Shown here in pieces: positions 8,937 to 18,121 of a stretch of DNA of 64,000 nt. The position numbers and the translations under genes are program-made. The notes below the pieces were generated by a model. That model saw only the letters and a list, made by a program, of their open reading frames with translations, made no database searches and had not been told where the DNA came from. The DNA lies in assembly GCF_020097815.1 (NCBI RefSeq), contig NZ_CP083664.1, positions 292,277 to 356,276 on the forward strand, in the 5' to 3' direction. The DNA is from Haloprofundus salinisoli. Lineage in GTDB: Archaea; Halobacteriota; Halobacteria; Halobacteriales; Haloferacaceae. Position 1 is the stretch's first letter, and each line of letters begins with the position of its first letter.

Positions 8937-10091
8937 ATGACGAAGATAATCGACTACGACCTGTACGAAGTACCGCCACGATGGCTCTTCCTGCGTATCG
9001 AGACGAGCGACGGAACGGTCGGCTGGGGCGAACCAGTCGTCGAAGGTCGCGCGAAGACGGTCGAGAGGGCCGTCGAAGAACTGATGGACAACTACCTCCT
9101 CGGCGAGGACCCTCACTCTATCGAGGATCACTGGCAGCGGATGTACCGCGGCGGCTTCTACCGCGGCGGCCCGATTCTGATGAGCGCTATCGCGGGTATC
9201 GACCAAGCGCTGTGGGACATCAAGGGCAAACACTTCGGCGCCCCTATCTACGAACTGCTCGGCGGCCGAGCGCGAAATCGTGTACGCGTGTATCAGTGGA
9301 TCGGCGGCGACAGACCCTCGGAAGTCGGCGACGCCGCCGCGGAGAAAGTCTCAGAAGGGTTCACGGCACTGAAGATGAACGCCACCTCCGAGATGCGTCG
9401 AGTTGACAACCCTGCGTCGGTCGACTCCGCGGTCGACAGACTTCGAGAGGTCCGCGAACGCGTCGGACCGGAGACCGACATCGGCGTCGACTTCCACGGG
9501 CGCGTTTCGAAGCCGATGGCGAAACGCCTCGCCGCCGCGTTGGAACCGTTCGAGCCGATGTTCATCGAGGAACCAGTGCTGCCCGAACACAACGATGCAC
9601 TTCCCGAAATCGCGGCACACACCACTATTCCCATTGCCACGGGTGAACGGATGTTCTCACGGTGGGATTTCAAGGAGATATTCGAATCGCAAGCGGTCGA
9701 CGTCATCCAACCGGACCTCTCGCACGCCGGCGGTATCACTGAAGTGAAGAAAATCGCCGCGATGGCCGAAGCCTACGACGTCGCCGTCGCACCGCACTGT
9801 CCCCTCGGACCCATCGCGCTCGCGTCCTGCATCCACGTTGACGCCTGCTCGCCGAACGCGCTTATCCAAGAACAGAGTCTCAACATCCACTACAACGAGA
9901 CGAGCGATGTACTCGACTACCTCCAGAACCCGGACGTGTTCCACTACGACGATGGCTACGTCGACATCCCTGACTCACCGGGGCTCGGTATCGAAATCAA
10001 CGAGGAGTACGTCGAACAGCAGGCCGAACAAACCGTCGATTGGCACAACCCTGTGTGGCGTAATGACGACGGGAGCGTCGCCGAATGGTGA
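8937..10091 (+). CDS. dgoD: D-galactonate dehydratase (enolase superfamily)
   Basis: Dehydrates D-galactonate to 2-keto-3-deoxygalactonate in the De Ley-Doudoroff pathway. 384 aa. The sequence follows DgoD closely: DFHGR (D185, H187), FIEEPVL (E211), GERMFSRWDF (E237), DLSHAGGITE and APHCPLGPIALA (H287). These are the metal ligands and the two general acid/base histidines of DgoD, all offset by two residues from the E. coli numbering as I recall it. The start at 8937 is chosen because MTKIIDYDLYEV begins the conserved N-terminal strand. The gene overlaps the SDR that follows by 7 bp. With the beta-galactosidase it points to galactose use; 2-keto-3-deoxy-acid kinase and aldolase are not in the window. 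Confidence 0.9.
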   Translation: MTKIIDYDLYEVPPRWLFLRIETSDGTVGWGEPVVEGRAKTVERAVEELMDNYLLGEDPHSIEDHWQRMYRGGFYRGGPILMSAIAGIDQALWDIKGKHFGAPIYELLGGRARNRVRVYQWIGGDRPSEVGDAAAEKVSEGFTALKMNATSEMRRVDNPASVDSAVDRLREVRERVGPETDIGVDFHGRVSKPMAKRLAAALEPFEPMFIEEPVLPEHNDALPEIAAHTTIPIATGERMFSRWDFKEIFESQAVDVIQPDLSHAGGITEVKKIAAMAEAYDVAVAPHCPLGPIALASCIHVDACSPNALIQEQSLNIHYNETSDVLDYLQNPDVFHYDDGYVDIPDSPGLGIEINEEYVEQQAEQTVDWHNPVWRNDDGSVAEW

Positions 10092-10927
10092 ATCTCCCGG
10101 ACGGCGGCGATAACGGCAGCGTCGGGCTGGCGTCGAGAGACGGCCGCCTCAGCGACCGGGTCGCGATTGTCACCGGGTCGACGCGCGGGATCGGCGCAGG
10201 AATCTGTCGCCGTTTTGCGGCCGAGGGCGCAGCGGTCGTAGTCTCTGGTCGCAGTGAAGCGGCGGGCGAGGCTGTCGCCCGAGAGATACACAACGCACCG
10301 ACAACGGGCGACGCGACGTTTATCCAGTGCGACATGCGCGACCCAGAAGCCATCGAATCACTCGTCGAGGGCACCGTCGACGAGTTCGGGTGTGTCGATG
10401 TCCTCGTCAACAACGCGGGCGTTCAAACCGAGACGAGCGTCGAGGAGGCGACACTCGACGACTGGTCGTTCGTTCTCGAGACCGACTTCCGCGCGTACTG
10501 GTTAGCTGCCAAGCACGCCATCGACCACATGCCTGCGGGCGGGAGTATCGTCAACATCTCGTCGAATCACGCGTTCGTCACGATGCCAGAACACTTCCCG
10601 TACAATGCCGTGAAGGCCGGAATCAACGGCATGACGCGGGCGATGGCGCTGGAACTCGGACCGCTCGGTATCCGCGCGAATACGATCAACCCGGGCTGGA
10701 TAGAGGTCGAACGGACGAGAGAGGAACTCGAAGGCGGTCGGTACGAGGCGGTCGAGGAACTGCATCCGCTCGACCGAATCGGGCAACCTGGCGACGTCGC
10801 GGGCGTGGCGACGTTTCTGGCCAGCGACGACGCGGCGTTCGTCACGGGCGAGAGTCTCCTCGTCGACGGAGGCCGGTCTGTTGTGATGGACGACGACGCG
10901 TTTAGGTCCTACAAACAGCGTCTGTAG
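10085..10927 (+). CDS. SDR family NAD(P)-dependent oxidoreductase
   Basis: 280 aa classical short-chain dehydrogenase. Cofactor motif TGSTRGIGAGI near residue 30, NNAG at about 100, catalytic Ser region IVNISSNHAF and YNAVKAG (Y-x3-K) near 173, and the C-terminal GxSLLVDGG. The start overlaps the end of dgoD by 7 bp, so the two are translated together. The first 20 residues form an extra acidic leader before the Rossmann strand (DRVAIVTG); an internal start cannot be excluded. A role in sugar or sugar-acid oxidation (for example galactose or glucose dehydrogenase) is inferred from the operon, not from the sequence. Confidence 0.88.
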   Translation: MVNLPDGGDNGSVGLASRDGRLSDRVAIVTGSTRGIGAGICRRFAAEGAAVVVSGRSEAAGEAVAREIHNAPTTGDATFIQCDMRDPEAIESLVEGTVDEFGCVDVLVNNAGVQTETSVEEATLDDWSFVLETDFRAYWLAAKHAIDHMPAGGSIVNISSNHAFVTMPEHFPYNAVKAGINGMTRAMALELGPLGIRANTINPGWIEVERTREELEGGRYEAVEELHPLDRIGQPGDVAGVATFLASDDAAFVTGESLLVDGGRSVVMDDDAFRSYKQRL

Positions 10928-11086
10928 AAGGAGGCAGCATACTATCAGTCGTGACGTTCGTCGGTGAGCCTGTATCCGTTGTTCGCTATTGGGAAACGCC
11001 GTTCTGAGATAACGCTCTACACGTGGAGAATTCAGCTCTCTAGCGAGACGGCTGACTCCGACATCAGCCGCCAACCCGTACGGGTT

Positions 11087-11103
11087 GTTTCCCAAGGGGA
11101 AAC
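11087..11103 (+). promoter_or_regulatory. Palindromic operator candidate before the IclR gene
   Basis: GTTTCCCAAGGGGAAAC: two perfect 6-bp arms (GTTTCC/GGAAAC) separated by 5 bp, ending 29 bp before the IclR start. The same arms and spacing occur again at 12091-12107. A GGGAAAC half-site also appears near 10990. A site at this place would suit autoregulation. Confidence 0.55.
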
Positions 11104-11132
11104 GCTATGTCACCTCCCCGTCTGGACCCCGT

Positions 11133-11897
11133 ATGAGCAGAGACGAACGCTATCCGGTCGGATCGGTTCGGACGACGTTCAGAATCATCGAAGCGCTCGA
11201 AGAACGGAGTAGCGCGGGCGTCACCGAACTCGCAGACGAGATCGGGCTCTCAAAAAGTTCGGTCCACAAGCATCTGACGACACTCGAATCGCTCGACTAC
11301 ATCGTCAAAGACGAGGGAACGTACCGCCTCGGCTTCCGATTCCTCGGAATAGGAAACCGCGTTAAAAACCGCTCGGAACTTGTCTCAATAGCTAAACCGG
11401 CGATAGAGAATCTGTCGCAGACCGCCGGTTCAGTGGCGAACCTAATGGTCGCAGAACACGGCTACGGCGTTTACACGCACCGGGCGGGAGAACAGTTCGA
11501 GACATCCAGCTATCTGCCACCCGTCGGTGGCCGGGTCTATCTCCATGCGACTGCCGGCGGGAAAGCGATTCTCTCACAGCTCTCAGACCAGGAGGTCCAG
11601 GCGGTCCTCGACCGACGCGGACTCCCTTCGCTGACGGAGAAGACCATCACCGACGAGCAGGCGCTTCGCCGAGAGCTTCGGTCGGTCCGCGATCGGGGAC
11701 TCGCCTTCGAGCGGGGCGAACATCTCCCGTCAGTTCAGTGTGTCTCTGCCCCCGTGACTGCATCCGGCCGGCCCGTCGGGGCGATCAGCGTCTCGGGGAG
11801 TATCGACCAGATGAGCGGCAAGAAACTCGAAGAGGACCTCGCAGGACTGGTCGTGAGCACGGGCAACGCTATCGAGGTCACGCTCCTACAACAGTAG
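11133..11897 (+). CDS. IclR family transcriptional regulator
   Basis: 254 aa. N-terminal winged helix (FRIIEALEERSSAGVTELADEIG, SKSSVHKHLTTLESLDYI) in residues 10-70, followed by the IclR effector domain (LGFRFLGIGNR, LPPVGGRVYLHATAGGKAILS, ERGEHLPSVQCVSAPV, GAISVSG). The start at 11133 (MSRDERYPVGSVRTT) is the usual haloarchaeal IclR N-terminus; a longer frame from 11085 would run through the palindromic operator candidate. It follows the dgoD-SDR pair by 205 bp on the same strand, so it is the likely local regulator of the galactose module. Confidence 0.9.
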   Translation: MSRDERYPVGSVRTTFRIIEALEERSSAGVTELADEIGLSKSSVHKHLTTLESLDYIVKDEGTYRLGFRFLGIGNRVKNRSELVSIAKPAIENLSQTAGSVANLMVAEHGYGVYTHRAGEQFETSSYLPPVGGRVYLHATAGGKAILSQLSDQEVQAVLDRRGLPSLTEKTITDEQALRRELRSVRDRGLAFERGEHLPSVQCVSAPVTASGRPVGAISVSGSIDQMSGKKLEEDLAGLVVSTGNAIEVTLLQQ

Positions 11898-12090
11898 CGT
11901 TTCCTGATAGAGAACAGTATAGGCACCGATTAGGTTCGATGAATCGTCGATTCGAGTGACCCATCGAATCGATAGGGCGAGATACACGTGAGATCGAGAT
12001 GGACAGACTTTTTTCCCAATTCTTACCCGTCCATCAAAGTCGGGCGTAAGACCCGGCATCCCCAGGCGAAAGGGAGTAATCGACTGTATT

Positions 12091-12107
12091 GTTTCCCATA
12101 TGGAAAC
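12091..12107 (+). promoter_or_regulatory. Second GTTTCC-N5-GGAAAC palindrome
   Basis: GTTTCCCATATGGAAAC, with the same arms and 5-bp spacing as the site at 11087-11103. It lies in the 344-bp gap after the IclR gene and about 135 bp before the rdfA-like gene. It may be a regulator-binding site, possibly left from a gene since lost, or it may serve the rdfA-like gene. Confidence 0.45.
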
Positions 12108-12162
12108 TGAAAGGAGGAACTGGGGACAGCAGAGAGCGCCAACTCGAAGAAACGAGGAACAA

Positions 12163-12186
12163 AATAACAAACATAGGTTTGTTATT
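12163..12186 (+). promoter_or_regulatory. Perfect inverted repeat before the rdfA-like gene
   Basis: Ten-base arms AATAACAAAC and GTTTGTTATT around ATAG, ending 55 bp before the start at 12242. The outer arms (AATAACA...TGTTATT) also occur in the 24-bp palindrome at 29036-29059. It could be an operator or an RNA hairpin. A smaller perfect repeat (GGGTT/AACCC) lies at 12190-12204. Confidence 0.45.
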
Positions 12187-12241
12187 CTGGGTTGAGAGAA
12201 CCCCTATGGTTAAACCCTCCACCACCTAATGACGAGTAGAG

Positions 12242-12904
12242 ATGGACTCCGAAAAGACGGGCGACAACCCCAAGCGGCCGAACAGTAAGGTCGCCCGCGT
12301 TATCGAGGCGTACGACCTCGGACCCGAGTTCGGCGACCGGCTCGAACGACTCTGGACGGGCGAGGCCGAAGAACGGCGCAGTCTCCGGGACTTGGCGGAC
12401 TACTTCAACCGTCACGTGCTTGAATCGGCCGTATCAGACACCGGCACGTCCATGCTCGACGGGGAAGTCGAAAACGTGTATCGGCTACTGACCGACGATG
12501 AGGTGAGCAGCGGGATGCGAACGGAGGCGCGAGTGAGACTCGAACGCGATGGTGTCGACGTCGCCAGACTCGAACGCGATTTCGTCACGCACCAAGCGAT
12601 ACGCTCGTATCTCAAGAAGTACCGTGGTGCTGAGTACGAACGAGCGAGCGAGGCCGATAGGATGAAAAACACGACGGAGAGCATCCAGCGCCTCCGATCG
12701 CGCACCGCGACGGTGACCGAAGGGAATCTCGACCAGTTGCGGACGAACGACCACATCACGCTCGGAGAGTTCCGCCTGTTCGTCGAGATGAACGTCCTCT
12801 GCGAGGAGTGCGGCGCACAGTACAGTGTCGACGAACTGCTCGAACGTGGCGGCTGCGACTGCCAACGGGACACGGACGTACAGAGCACCGACGGTTCGAG
12901 TTGA
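12242..12904 (+). CDS. RdfA-like protein (haloarchaeal rod-determining factor family), copy 1
   Basis: 220 aa. Highly charged, with an N-terminal part ending in LDGEVENVYRLLTDDE and a C-terminal Cys cluster (CEECGAQY...GGCDCQ: CxxC + CxC) that probably binds zinc. It resembles the RdfA family, named for a cell-shape factor in Haloferax volcanii, which is encoded beside an archaea-specific SMC-related protein. Here the SMC-related gene lies 59 bp away, convergent. The second pair at 44731-47378 shares the LDGEVEN motif and the Cys cluster. The molecular function is not known to me; a DNA- or partner-binding role is inferred. Confidence 0.72.
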   Translation: MDSEKTGDNPKRPNSKVARVIEAYDLGPEFGDRLERLWTGEAEERRSLRDLADYFNRHVLESAVSDTGTSMLDGEVENVYRLLTDDEVSSGMRTEARVRLERDGVDVARLERDFVTHQAIRSYLKKYRGAEYERASEADRMKNTTESIQRLRSRTATVTEGNLDQLRTNDHITLGEFRLFVEMNVLCEECGAQYSVDELLERGGCDCQRDTDVQSTDGSS

Positions 12905-12963
12905 GGTGAGTTCGTCCCGAGCAACCGTAGACGAGAAGTGAGAACGAACGGTGATAGTGTCGG

Positions 12964-14904
12964 TTATATCTCGGAGACGCGAGCGTCCTCGTTCTCGATT
13001 GCCTGCGCGTCTTCGGGAAGGAGCGCGACGACGAGGAACTCGGCGTAGTCGGAGAGATAATCGACGAGGCGAGCGATTCTGTCGGAGTCGATAGCCTCCA
13101 GCGAGTCGAGGAGCATGAACGGCACCGTCTCGTAGAGGTCGTGGACGAGGTAGCCCGCGAGCGCGAAGACGAGTCCCGTGACCTCCTGTTCGGACTCGCT
13201 GAGGTGGTCGACGGTGTCCTCGTAGGTCGTCCCCGACTCGGTGCTGCGGACGATGTGTAGCTCGAACGTCGCCTTGTCGACTTTGCGTCGGCCCTCGCGG
13301 ACGCGACGCTCGACTCGCTCAATCCAGATCCGCTCGATGTTTGCGTACTCCAAAATCCCGAGCACGGCGTCCATGTGCTCGTTGAACTCCGAGATCGCCT
13401 GTGTCTCGATCTGCTCGATCCGGGTCCGGAGGTCGGTGAGTTCCTCGGCGACGCGTTCGCGTTCGTCGGACAGTCGACTCTCCTCCGCGAGTTCGTCTTC
13501 GATCTCCGTGATCTCCGACTCAACCGACTCCAGCGAGGATTCCAGTCGACCGAGTTCGAATTCGAGTTCGTTTGCCTGCTTGTGGAGTTCGAGGACGTCG
13601 CTGAAGTCCTCCGATTCCAGATCGTCGACCGTCTCTTCGAGCGCCGCCACCTCCTCGCCCAGCCGGTCGCGTTCGCCTCGCTTGTCCGAGAGCGTCTCCT
13701 CCCGGCGGTCGAGTTCGTCTTCGACCCGCCGGAGCTTCCCTCGAAGCGACTCCACCCGTTGTCGTCGTTTCTCGCGCTCTTTCTTCTGGGTTCGGAGCTC
13801 ACTGAGATCGTCGTCGATGTCACGGACCGCGGTGAGTTTCTCCTTCCGAAGCGTGCGCAGCTGTTCGAGCGTCCCCTCGATGTTCTCTCTGTCGACGGTC
13901 GACCCGCACGTCCAACAGGTGACAGCGTCGTCGTCGACGAGCTTGTCGGTGACCGCTTTCGAGTCGTCTTCCGTCGACAGCGTCGCGGTGACGGCACCGT
14001 CTTCGAGCATCTCCTCGTTGAACTTCAGTACGTTCTGGAGTTCGCTGACTTCGCTGCTGAGGCGCTGTTTGCGCTCGCGCAGTTGCCCGATTCGTCGGTC
14101 GACCTCATCTTCGGGGTCGTCGGCCTCGTCGGCGAGTTCTTCGAGTTCGGTTTCGAGCTCGCGCCGTTCGCGCGTCAAGGATTCGATGCTCTCCTGTTCG
14201 AGGTCGATGTCGGACCGGACCGACTCGAGAGAAGCGCGTCGGTCGCGAAGTTCGTCGAGTTTCTGCTCCAGTTCGCGTTTCTCCTCGCGCGACTCGTCGA
14301 CATCGGAGCCGTGGTCGTCGATTTCGGCTTCCTTCTCGGCCAGTTCCTCGCGTTTGGCTTCGAGTTCCTCGCGCAGACGCGTGCGTTCGGTTTCCAGTTC
14401 CGGAAGGTCGTGTTTCAGTTCCTGTAGGTCGTCGATTCGGTCGTCGAGTTGCGACTTCTCGGCTTCGAGTTCCGAGATTTCACGGTGAATCGCGTCGGTG
14501 TCGACCGGCCGCATGATGATCTCCCGAAGGTCGACGTTCTGAGTGACTGCCCGTCGCGCCTCGTTGTTTCCGAGGAGAAACGCGAAGAGGTCGGCGACTT
14601 CCGCCTCGTCGAGGAACGGGTCGCCGCTCGTACTTACTCCGCCGCCGGTTCGCGTCAGCGTTCGAGTGTACCGGTTGTCGCCGAGTTCGAGTTCGACGTG
14701 GCCCTCGTCAGCATCGCCTTTGAGCGAAACTCGCTCGCTTCCCATCGTGGCCATAATCGCCTGCAGAAACGAGGTTCGGTTCGTCGCGTTTCGTCCTGCG
14801 AGAACCGTGACCCCGGGCGGAAGTTCGACGGCCGTTTCGTCGATTCCGCCGACGTTTCTCACCACAAATCGGGCGGGGTTTTCCTTAGCAACAGTCGATG
14901 ACAT
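12964..14904 (-). CDS. Archaea-specific SMC-related ATPase (Sph/Rad50-like), copy 1
   Basis: 646 aa. An N-terminal ATPase half carries a P-loop-like GRNATNRTS at residues 37-45, with Asn-Arg where Gly-Lys is usual. A coiled coil rich in E/R/L repeats (about 140-470) is broken by a zinc-hook CWTC near 330. The C-terminal half has the ABC-type signature LSESEQEVTGLVFALAGYL and a Walker B-like FMLLDSLEAID without the canonical DE pair. This is the domain plan of Rad50/SMC-like proteins paired with RdfA in Halobacteria. It converges on the RdfA-like gene. A role in chromosome or cell-shape control is inferred from the family. Confidence 0.82.
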   Translation of the reverse strand: MSSTVAKENPARFVVRNVGGIDETAVELPPGVTVLAGRNATNRTSFLQAIMATMGSERVSLKGDADEGHVELELGDNRYTRTLTRTGGGVSTSGDPFLDEAEVADLFAFLLGNNEARRAVTQNVDLREIIMRPVDTDAIHREISELEAEKSQLDDRIDDLQELKHDLPELETERTRLREELEAKREELAEKEAEIDDHGSDVDESREEKRELEQKLDELRDRRASLESVRSDIDLEQESIESLTRERRELETELEELADEADDPEDEVDRRIGQLRERKQRLSSEVSELQNVLKFNEEMLEDGAVTATLSTEDDSKAVTDKLVDDDAVTCWTCGSTVDRENIEGTLEQLRTLRKEKLTAVRDIDDDLSELRTQKKEREKRRQRVESLRGKLRRVEDELDRREETLSDKRGERDRLGEEVAALEETVDDLESEDFSDVLELHKQANELEFELGRLESSLESVESEITEIEDELAEESRLSDERERVAEELTDLRTRIEQIETQAISEFNEHMDAVLGILEYANIERIWIERVERRVREGRRKVDKATFELHIVRSTESGTTYEDTVDHLSESEQEVTGLVFALAGYLVHDLYETVPFMLLDSLEAIDSDRIARLVDYLSDYAEFLVVALLPEDAQAIENEDARVSEI

Positions 14905-14925
14905 AGATATGGTTCCGTGCGGACG

Positions 14926-14936
14926 CTATATAAAAA
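14926..14936 (-). promoter_or_regulatory. TATA box of the SMC-related gene
   Basis: Minus-strand TTTTTATATAG stands about 25 bp before the ATG at 14904, the spacing expected for a leaderless haloarchaeal transcript. The gene on the other strand starts 130 bp away, so assignment to the SMC-related gene is preferred. Confidence 0.55.
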
Positions 14937-15068
14937 TTGTCAGCTATCCCGGCTTGGCTTCCACAGTCGTACATCGAAACTCCGGAACCGAGGCGACGGC
15001 CGAAGTCGTCAAGAGTCGTGTCGAGAACCTCGGACAGTATTTATCCCCCTCCGTCCGGAGAATCTGGT

Positions 15069-16049
15069 ATGTCACACCGAATCGCGGTCTCGCAGGCGGA
15101 CTTTCCGGACGCGAACGTAGAGGAACGAGTGTTCACCGAGGCCGGTATCAACGACGTGGTCGTCGGGTCGGCCACGTCGGAAGACGAACTGGTCGAACTA
15201 GCAGCGGGTGCCGACGGCCTGCTCGTCCAGTACGCCGAGGTGACCGAGTCCGTTCTCGATATGCTCTCCGAGCTCTCGGTCGTCTCACGGTACGGCATCG
15301 GCGTCGACAACGTCGACATCGAGGCGGCTTCGGGGCGGAACGTCGCCATCACGAACGTCCCGTCCTACTGCGAGGCGGAGGTGGCCACGCACGCGCTCTC
15401 GCTTCTGTTCACGCTCGCGCGGAAGACGGCGCAGTACGACCGGTCGGTCAAATCCGGCACGTGGGACTGGAAAGTCGGCCGCCCGATCGAAGCGCTCCCC
15501 GGCAAGACGGTCGGGTTCGTCGCCTTCGGAAAGATTCCGCGGACGTTCGTCGAACTTACCTCCGGCTTCGACTTCGAGTACCTCGCGTACGACCCCTACC
15601 TCGACGAAGACACCCTCGCCGAGCACCCGGTCGAGAGCGTCGACTTCGAGACGATGCTGGCGGAGTCGGACGTCGTCTCGATACACGCACCGCTGGTCGA
15701 CGAGACGTACCACCTGTTCGGTGCCGACGCCTTCAAGCGGATGAAATCCTCGGCGTTTCTCCTCAACACCGCTCGCGGCCCACTCGTCGACGAAGCGGCG
15801 CTGTACGACGCCCTCGAAGCGGGCGAAATCGCTGGAGCGGGACTCGACGTCATGGAAGAGGAACCGACGCACGACTCCCCGCTCTTTGAGCGCGACGACG
15901 TCGTCGTCACGCCGCACGTCGCGTGGTACTCGGAGTCGTCGAGCGACGAACTTCGGCGGAAGGCCGCGGAGAATTTGGTTCGGTACCTGAACGGCGACAC
16001 GCCTCACGGTTTCGTCAACGAAGCCGATATCGGCGAAGACGGGAACTGA
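15069..16049 (+). CDS. D-isomer specific 2-hydroxyacid dehydrogenase, CtBP-like
   Basis: 326 aa NAD-dependent dehydrogenase. Catalytic Arg in YGIGVDNVDIEAA, nucleotide-binding region TVGFVAFGKIPRTF, NTARGPLVDEAAL, and the HVAWYSE segment that replaces the usual catalytic HxGG in CtBP-like members. The start at 15069 (MSHRIAVSQADFPD) begins the first beta strand; a frame from 14937 adds residues without family likeness. The Rossmann glycine motif is AFGKIPR rather than GxGxxG, as in CtBP-like relatives. It stands alone between the SMC-related gene and the convergent ThuA gene. Substrate unknown. Confidence 0.87.
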   Translation: MSHRIAVSQADFPDANVEERVFTEAGINDVVVGSATSEDELVELAAGADGLLVQYAEVTESVLDMLSELSVVSRYGIGVDNVDIEAASGRNVAITNVPSYCEAEVATHALSLLFTLARKTAQYDRSVKSGTWDWKVGRPIEALPGKTVGFVAFGKIPRTFVELTSGFDFEYLAYDPYLDEDTLAEHPVESVDFETMLAESDVVSIHAPLVDETYHLFGADAFKRMKSSAFLLNTARGPLVDEAALYDALEAGEIAGAGLDVMEEEPTHDSPLFERDDVVVTPHVAWYSESSSDELRRKAAENLVRYLNGDTPHGFVNEADIGEDGN

Positions 16050-16067
16050 GCCCCGACTACGACCGGT

Positions 16068-16820
16068 TCAGTGGACGGTACGGTCGTCGCTCGTGTCGAT
16101 CGCTTCCATCGGTTCGGCGTTACCGTAGACGGACGTGGGCTGGTCCTCACCTGGCGCGGCCCACTCGCAGGCGTTCGCGAGCACCTGCTGGATGTTCTCG
16201 TCGTGGTAGACGGGGTAGGTCTCGTGACCTGGACGGAAGTAGAACACCTTCCCCGCGCCGCGGCGGTAACAACAGCCCGACCGGAACACCTCACCGCCCT
16301 CGAACCAGCTGTTGAAGACGAGCGTCTCGGGCGCGGGCACGTCGAAGCGCTCGCCGTACATCTCCGCCTCCTCCAGTTCGATGAAGTCGTCGCCGAGACC
16401 GGCGACGATTGGGTGGCTCGGCTCGACGACCCACAACCGCTCTCGCTCCGCGGCCTCGCGCCACTTCAGCGAGCAGGTGGTTCCCATCAGCGACTTGAAA
16501 ATCTTCGAATAGTGCGCCGAGTGCAGCACGAGCAGGCCCATCCCGTCGAGGACGCGCTCCTTGACCCGCTTGACGACCTCGTCGTCGACCTCGTCGTGTG
16601 CGGCGTGGCCCCACCACGTCAACACGTCGGTGTCGTCGAGAGCCTCCTCGGTCAGTCCGTGTTCGGGTTCGTCGAGCGTCGCCGTCCGCGTCTCGAAGCC
16701 GCGCGCTTCCAGCGCGTCGGCGATGACCGCGTGGATGCCGTCGGGGTAGATGTCCGCGACGACATCGCTCTCGCGCTCGTGTACGAACTCGTTCCAGACC
16801 GTGACCGTTGGGCGTGTCAT
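16068..16820 (-). CDS. ThuA-like domain protein
   Basis: 250 aa. The pattern [69 protein letters not shown] belongs to the ThuA family, a glutamine-amidotransferase-like fold linked to trehalose or other sugar use in bacteria. No signal peptide. It converges on the hydroxyacid dehydrogenase with 18 bp between. The sugar-isomerase-like gene upstream on the same strand (16944-17675) suggests a shared sugar-related role. The reaction is not known for most ThuA proteins. Confidence 0.85.
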   Translation of the reverse strand: MTRPTVTVWNEFVHERESDVVADIYPDGIHAVIADALEARGFETRTATLDEPEHGLTEEALDDTDVLTWWGHAAHDEVDDEVVKRVKERVLDGMGLLVLHSAHYSKIFKSLMGTTCSLKWREAAERERLWVVEPSHPIVAGLGDDFIELEEAEMYGERFDVPAPETLVFNSWFEGGEVFRSGCCYRRGAGKVFYFRPGHETYPVYHDENIQQVLANACEWAAPGEDQPTSVYGNAEPMEAIDTSDDRTVH

Positions 16821-16943
16821 GTCTCATCGGTCTCGTGCGCTCGGTAAGGATGTGTCGATGCGGCGAGGCCGACGCGGGTAGTCGAGCAACGGTCGAACGA
16901 CCACATCACCGTGGGCGGGTGACCCGATCAGGGTTAGACGACT

Positions 16944-17675
16944 TCAGAACTGTTCGAGGGCGGCTACGCCGCCGCGCATCGACGCCATCGGGTCGTCCGG
17001 TTCGTCGTGTTCGTAGATGGCCCATTGGATGTCGCTCTCACGGACAGCCTTCGCACACCGCTCGACGTCGAGTACACCGTCGCCGACGTCCGTCGGGGTT
17101 CTGTCGGCCTCGGCGTCCGAGACGTGAACGAGCGGTACTCGGTCACCCCAGCGCTCCAGGAAGGAGACGGGGTCGCCGCCGCCGACTGTGACCCACCCAA
17201 GGTCGACCTCGAACCCGAGCGGGTCGGTCGAATACTCCGCAAGCAACTCGAAAGCGGGAGTGCCATCGACCAGTTCGTACTCGTGGTCGTGGTTGTGGTA
17301 GCAGAGGTCGACACCGTAATCGGCGAGCGACTCCGCCGCTTCGGTCAACCGAGCCGCCGTCTCCCGGACGGCGGCCTCGCTCTCGAAGTGTTCTGCGTCG
17401 AGCCACGGAACGACGAATCGGTCGCAGTCGAGCGCGCGGTAGAACTCGACCGTCTCGTCGAGGTCGTCTTCGATAGCGTCGAGGCCGACGTGCGCCGAGA
17501 CGGTCTCCAGACCGGTTTCGTCGAGCGCGGCGGTCACCGCATCAAGGTCGGCGTCGTGGACGCGTTGGGCGAATTCAACGCCCTCGTACCCCGAATCTTC
17601 GATTTCTCGGAGTATCGATTCGAGTGGGTCGTCGACGTTTCGGAGCGTGTACAGTTGGATGGCTGAGCGTGCCAT
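16944..17675 (-). CDS. Sugar phosphate isomerase/epimerase-like TIM barrel protein
   Basis: 243 aa, xylose isomerase-like barrel. Visible: SAIQLYTLRNVDDPLESIL, GYEGVEFAQRVHD, a metal-site His/Glu in LCYHNHDHEYELVDG, GFEVDLGWVTVGGGDP, PLVHVSDAE and AIYEHDEPDDP. This is the inositol/sugar epimerase-like branch often found beside Gfo/Idh and ThuA proteins. It precedes the ThuA-like gene by 123 bp on the same strand and may be co-transcribed. Substrate unknown. Confidence 0.86.
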   Translation of the reverse strand: MARSAIQLYTLRNVDDPLESILREIEDSGYEGVEFAQRVHDADLDAVTAALDETGLETVSAHVGLDAIEDDLDETVEFYRALDCDRFVVPWLDAEHFESEAAVRETAARLTEAAESLADYGVDLCYHNHDHEYELVDGTPAFELLAEYSTDPLGFEVDLGWVTVGGGDPVSFLERWGDRVPLVHVSDAEADRTPTDVGDGVLDVERCAKAVRESDIQWAIYEHDEPDDPMASMRGGVAALEQF

Positions 17676-18121
17676 AGCTACACGTGAACACAGTAGTCGT
17701 AAAGTCGTTACTTCCGAGGCGATTTAACCAACTCGCTCGCTTGGACCTCGTAGATGCGAGACGGGAGTCGGGGAGAGAGGCCTCATTTGCTAATCGTAAA
17801 TCGGGTCGTCAGGCCGAGAGTCGGATTTGACGATGCCGGATTCTGAGCGTCTGCCGAGCACGGGCGGGCGGTCGAAAACGGTATAATCGTCCCAAGAGAG
17901 TGTGGACGTACACAATCGGGATGTGCATCGTCCAAACGTCCGCCAAACGACCGAGCCCCATCAGGGTCCTCCGAAGCACGCTAGGCCCCCCTGGCGACGG
18001 GCGGCCGCCGGTCGGCGGGGCGAAACGAGCGTAGCCGACGAACTTCGGACTCGACGGACGGTCGCTCGACTCTCCGTCCTCCCGGGTGAACTGTTTTGTC
18101 CGTGCCGCGCCAGTAGCACGT
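17676..18121. other. Gene-free divergent region
   Basis: 446 bp between two divergent starts. Open frames here show no family likeness. A short A/T-rich AACGGTATAATCG stretch near 17877-17889 is the only promoter-like element seen. Confidence 0.5.

Noticed and set aside
13241..14488. Long plus-strand frames of Ser/Arg-rich protein opposite the SMC-related gene
   Set aside because: They are antisense shadows of the coiled-coil coding strand; low-complexity Ser/Arg runs arise from reversed Glu/Leu codons.
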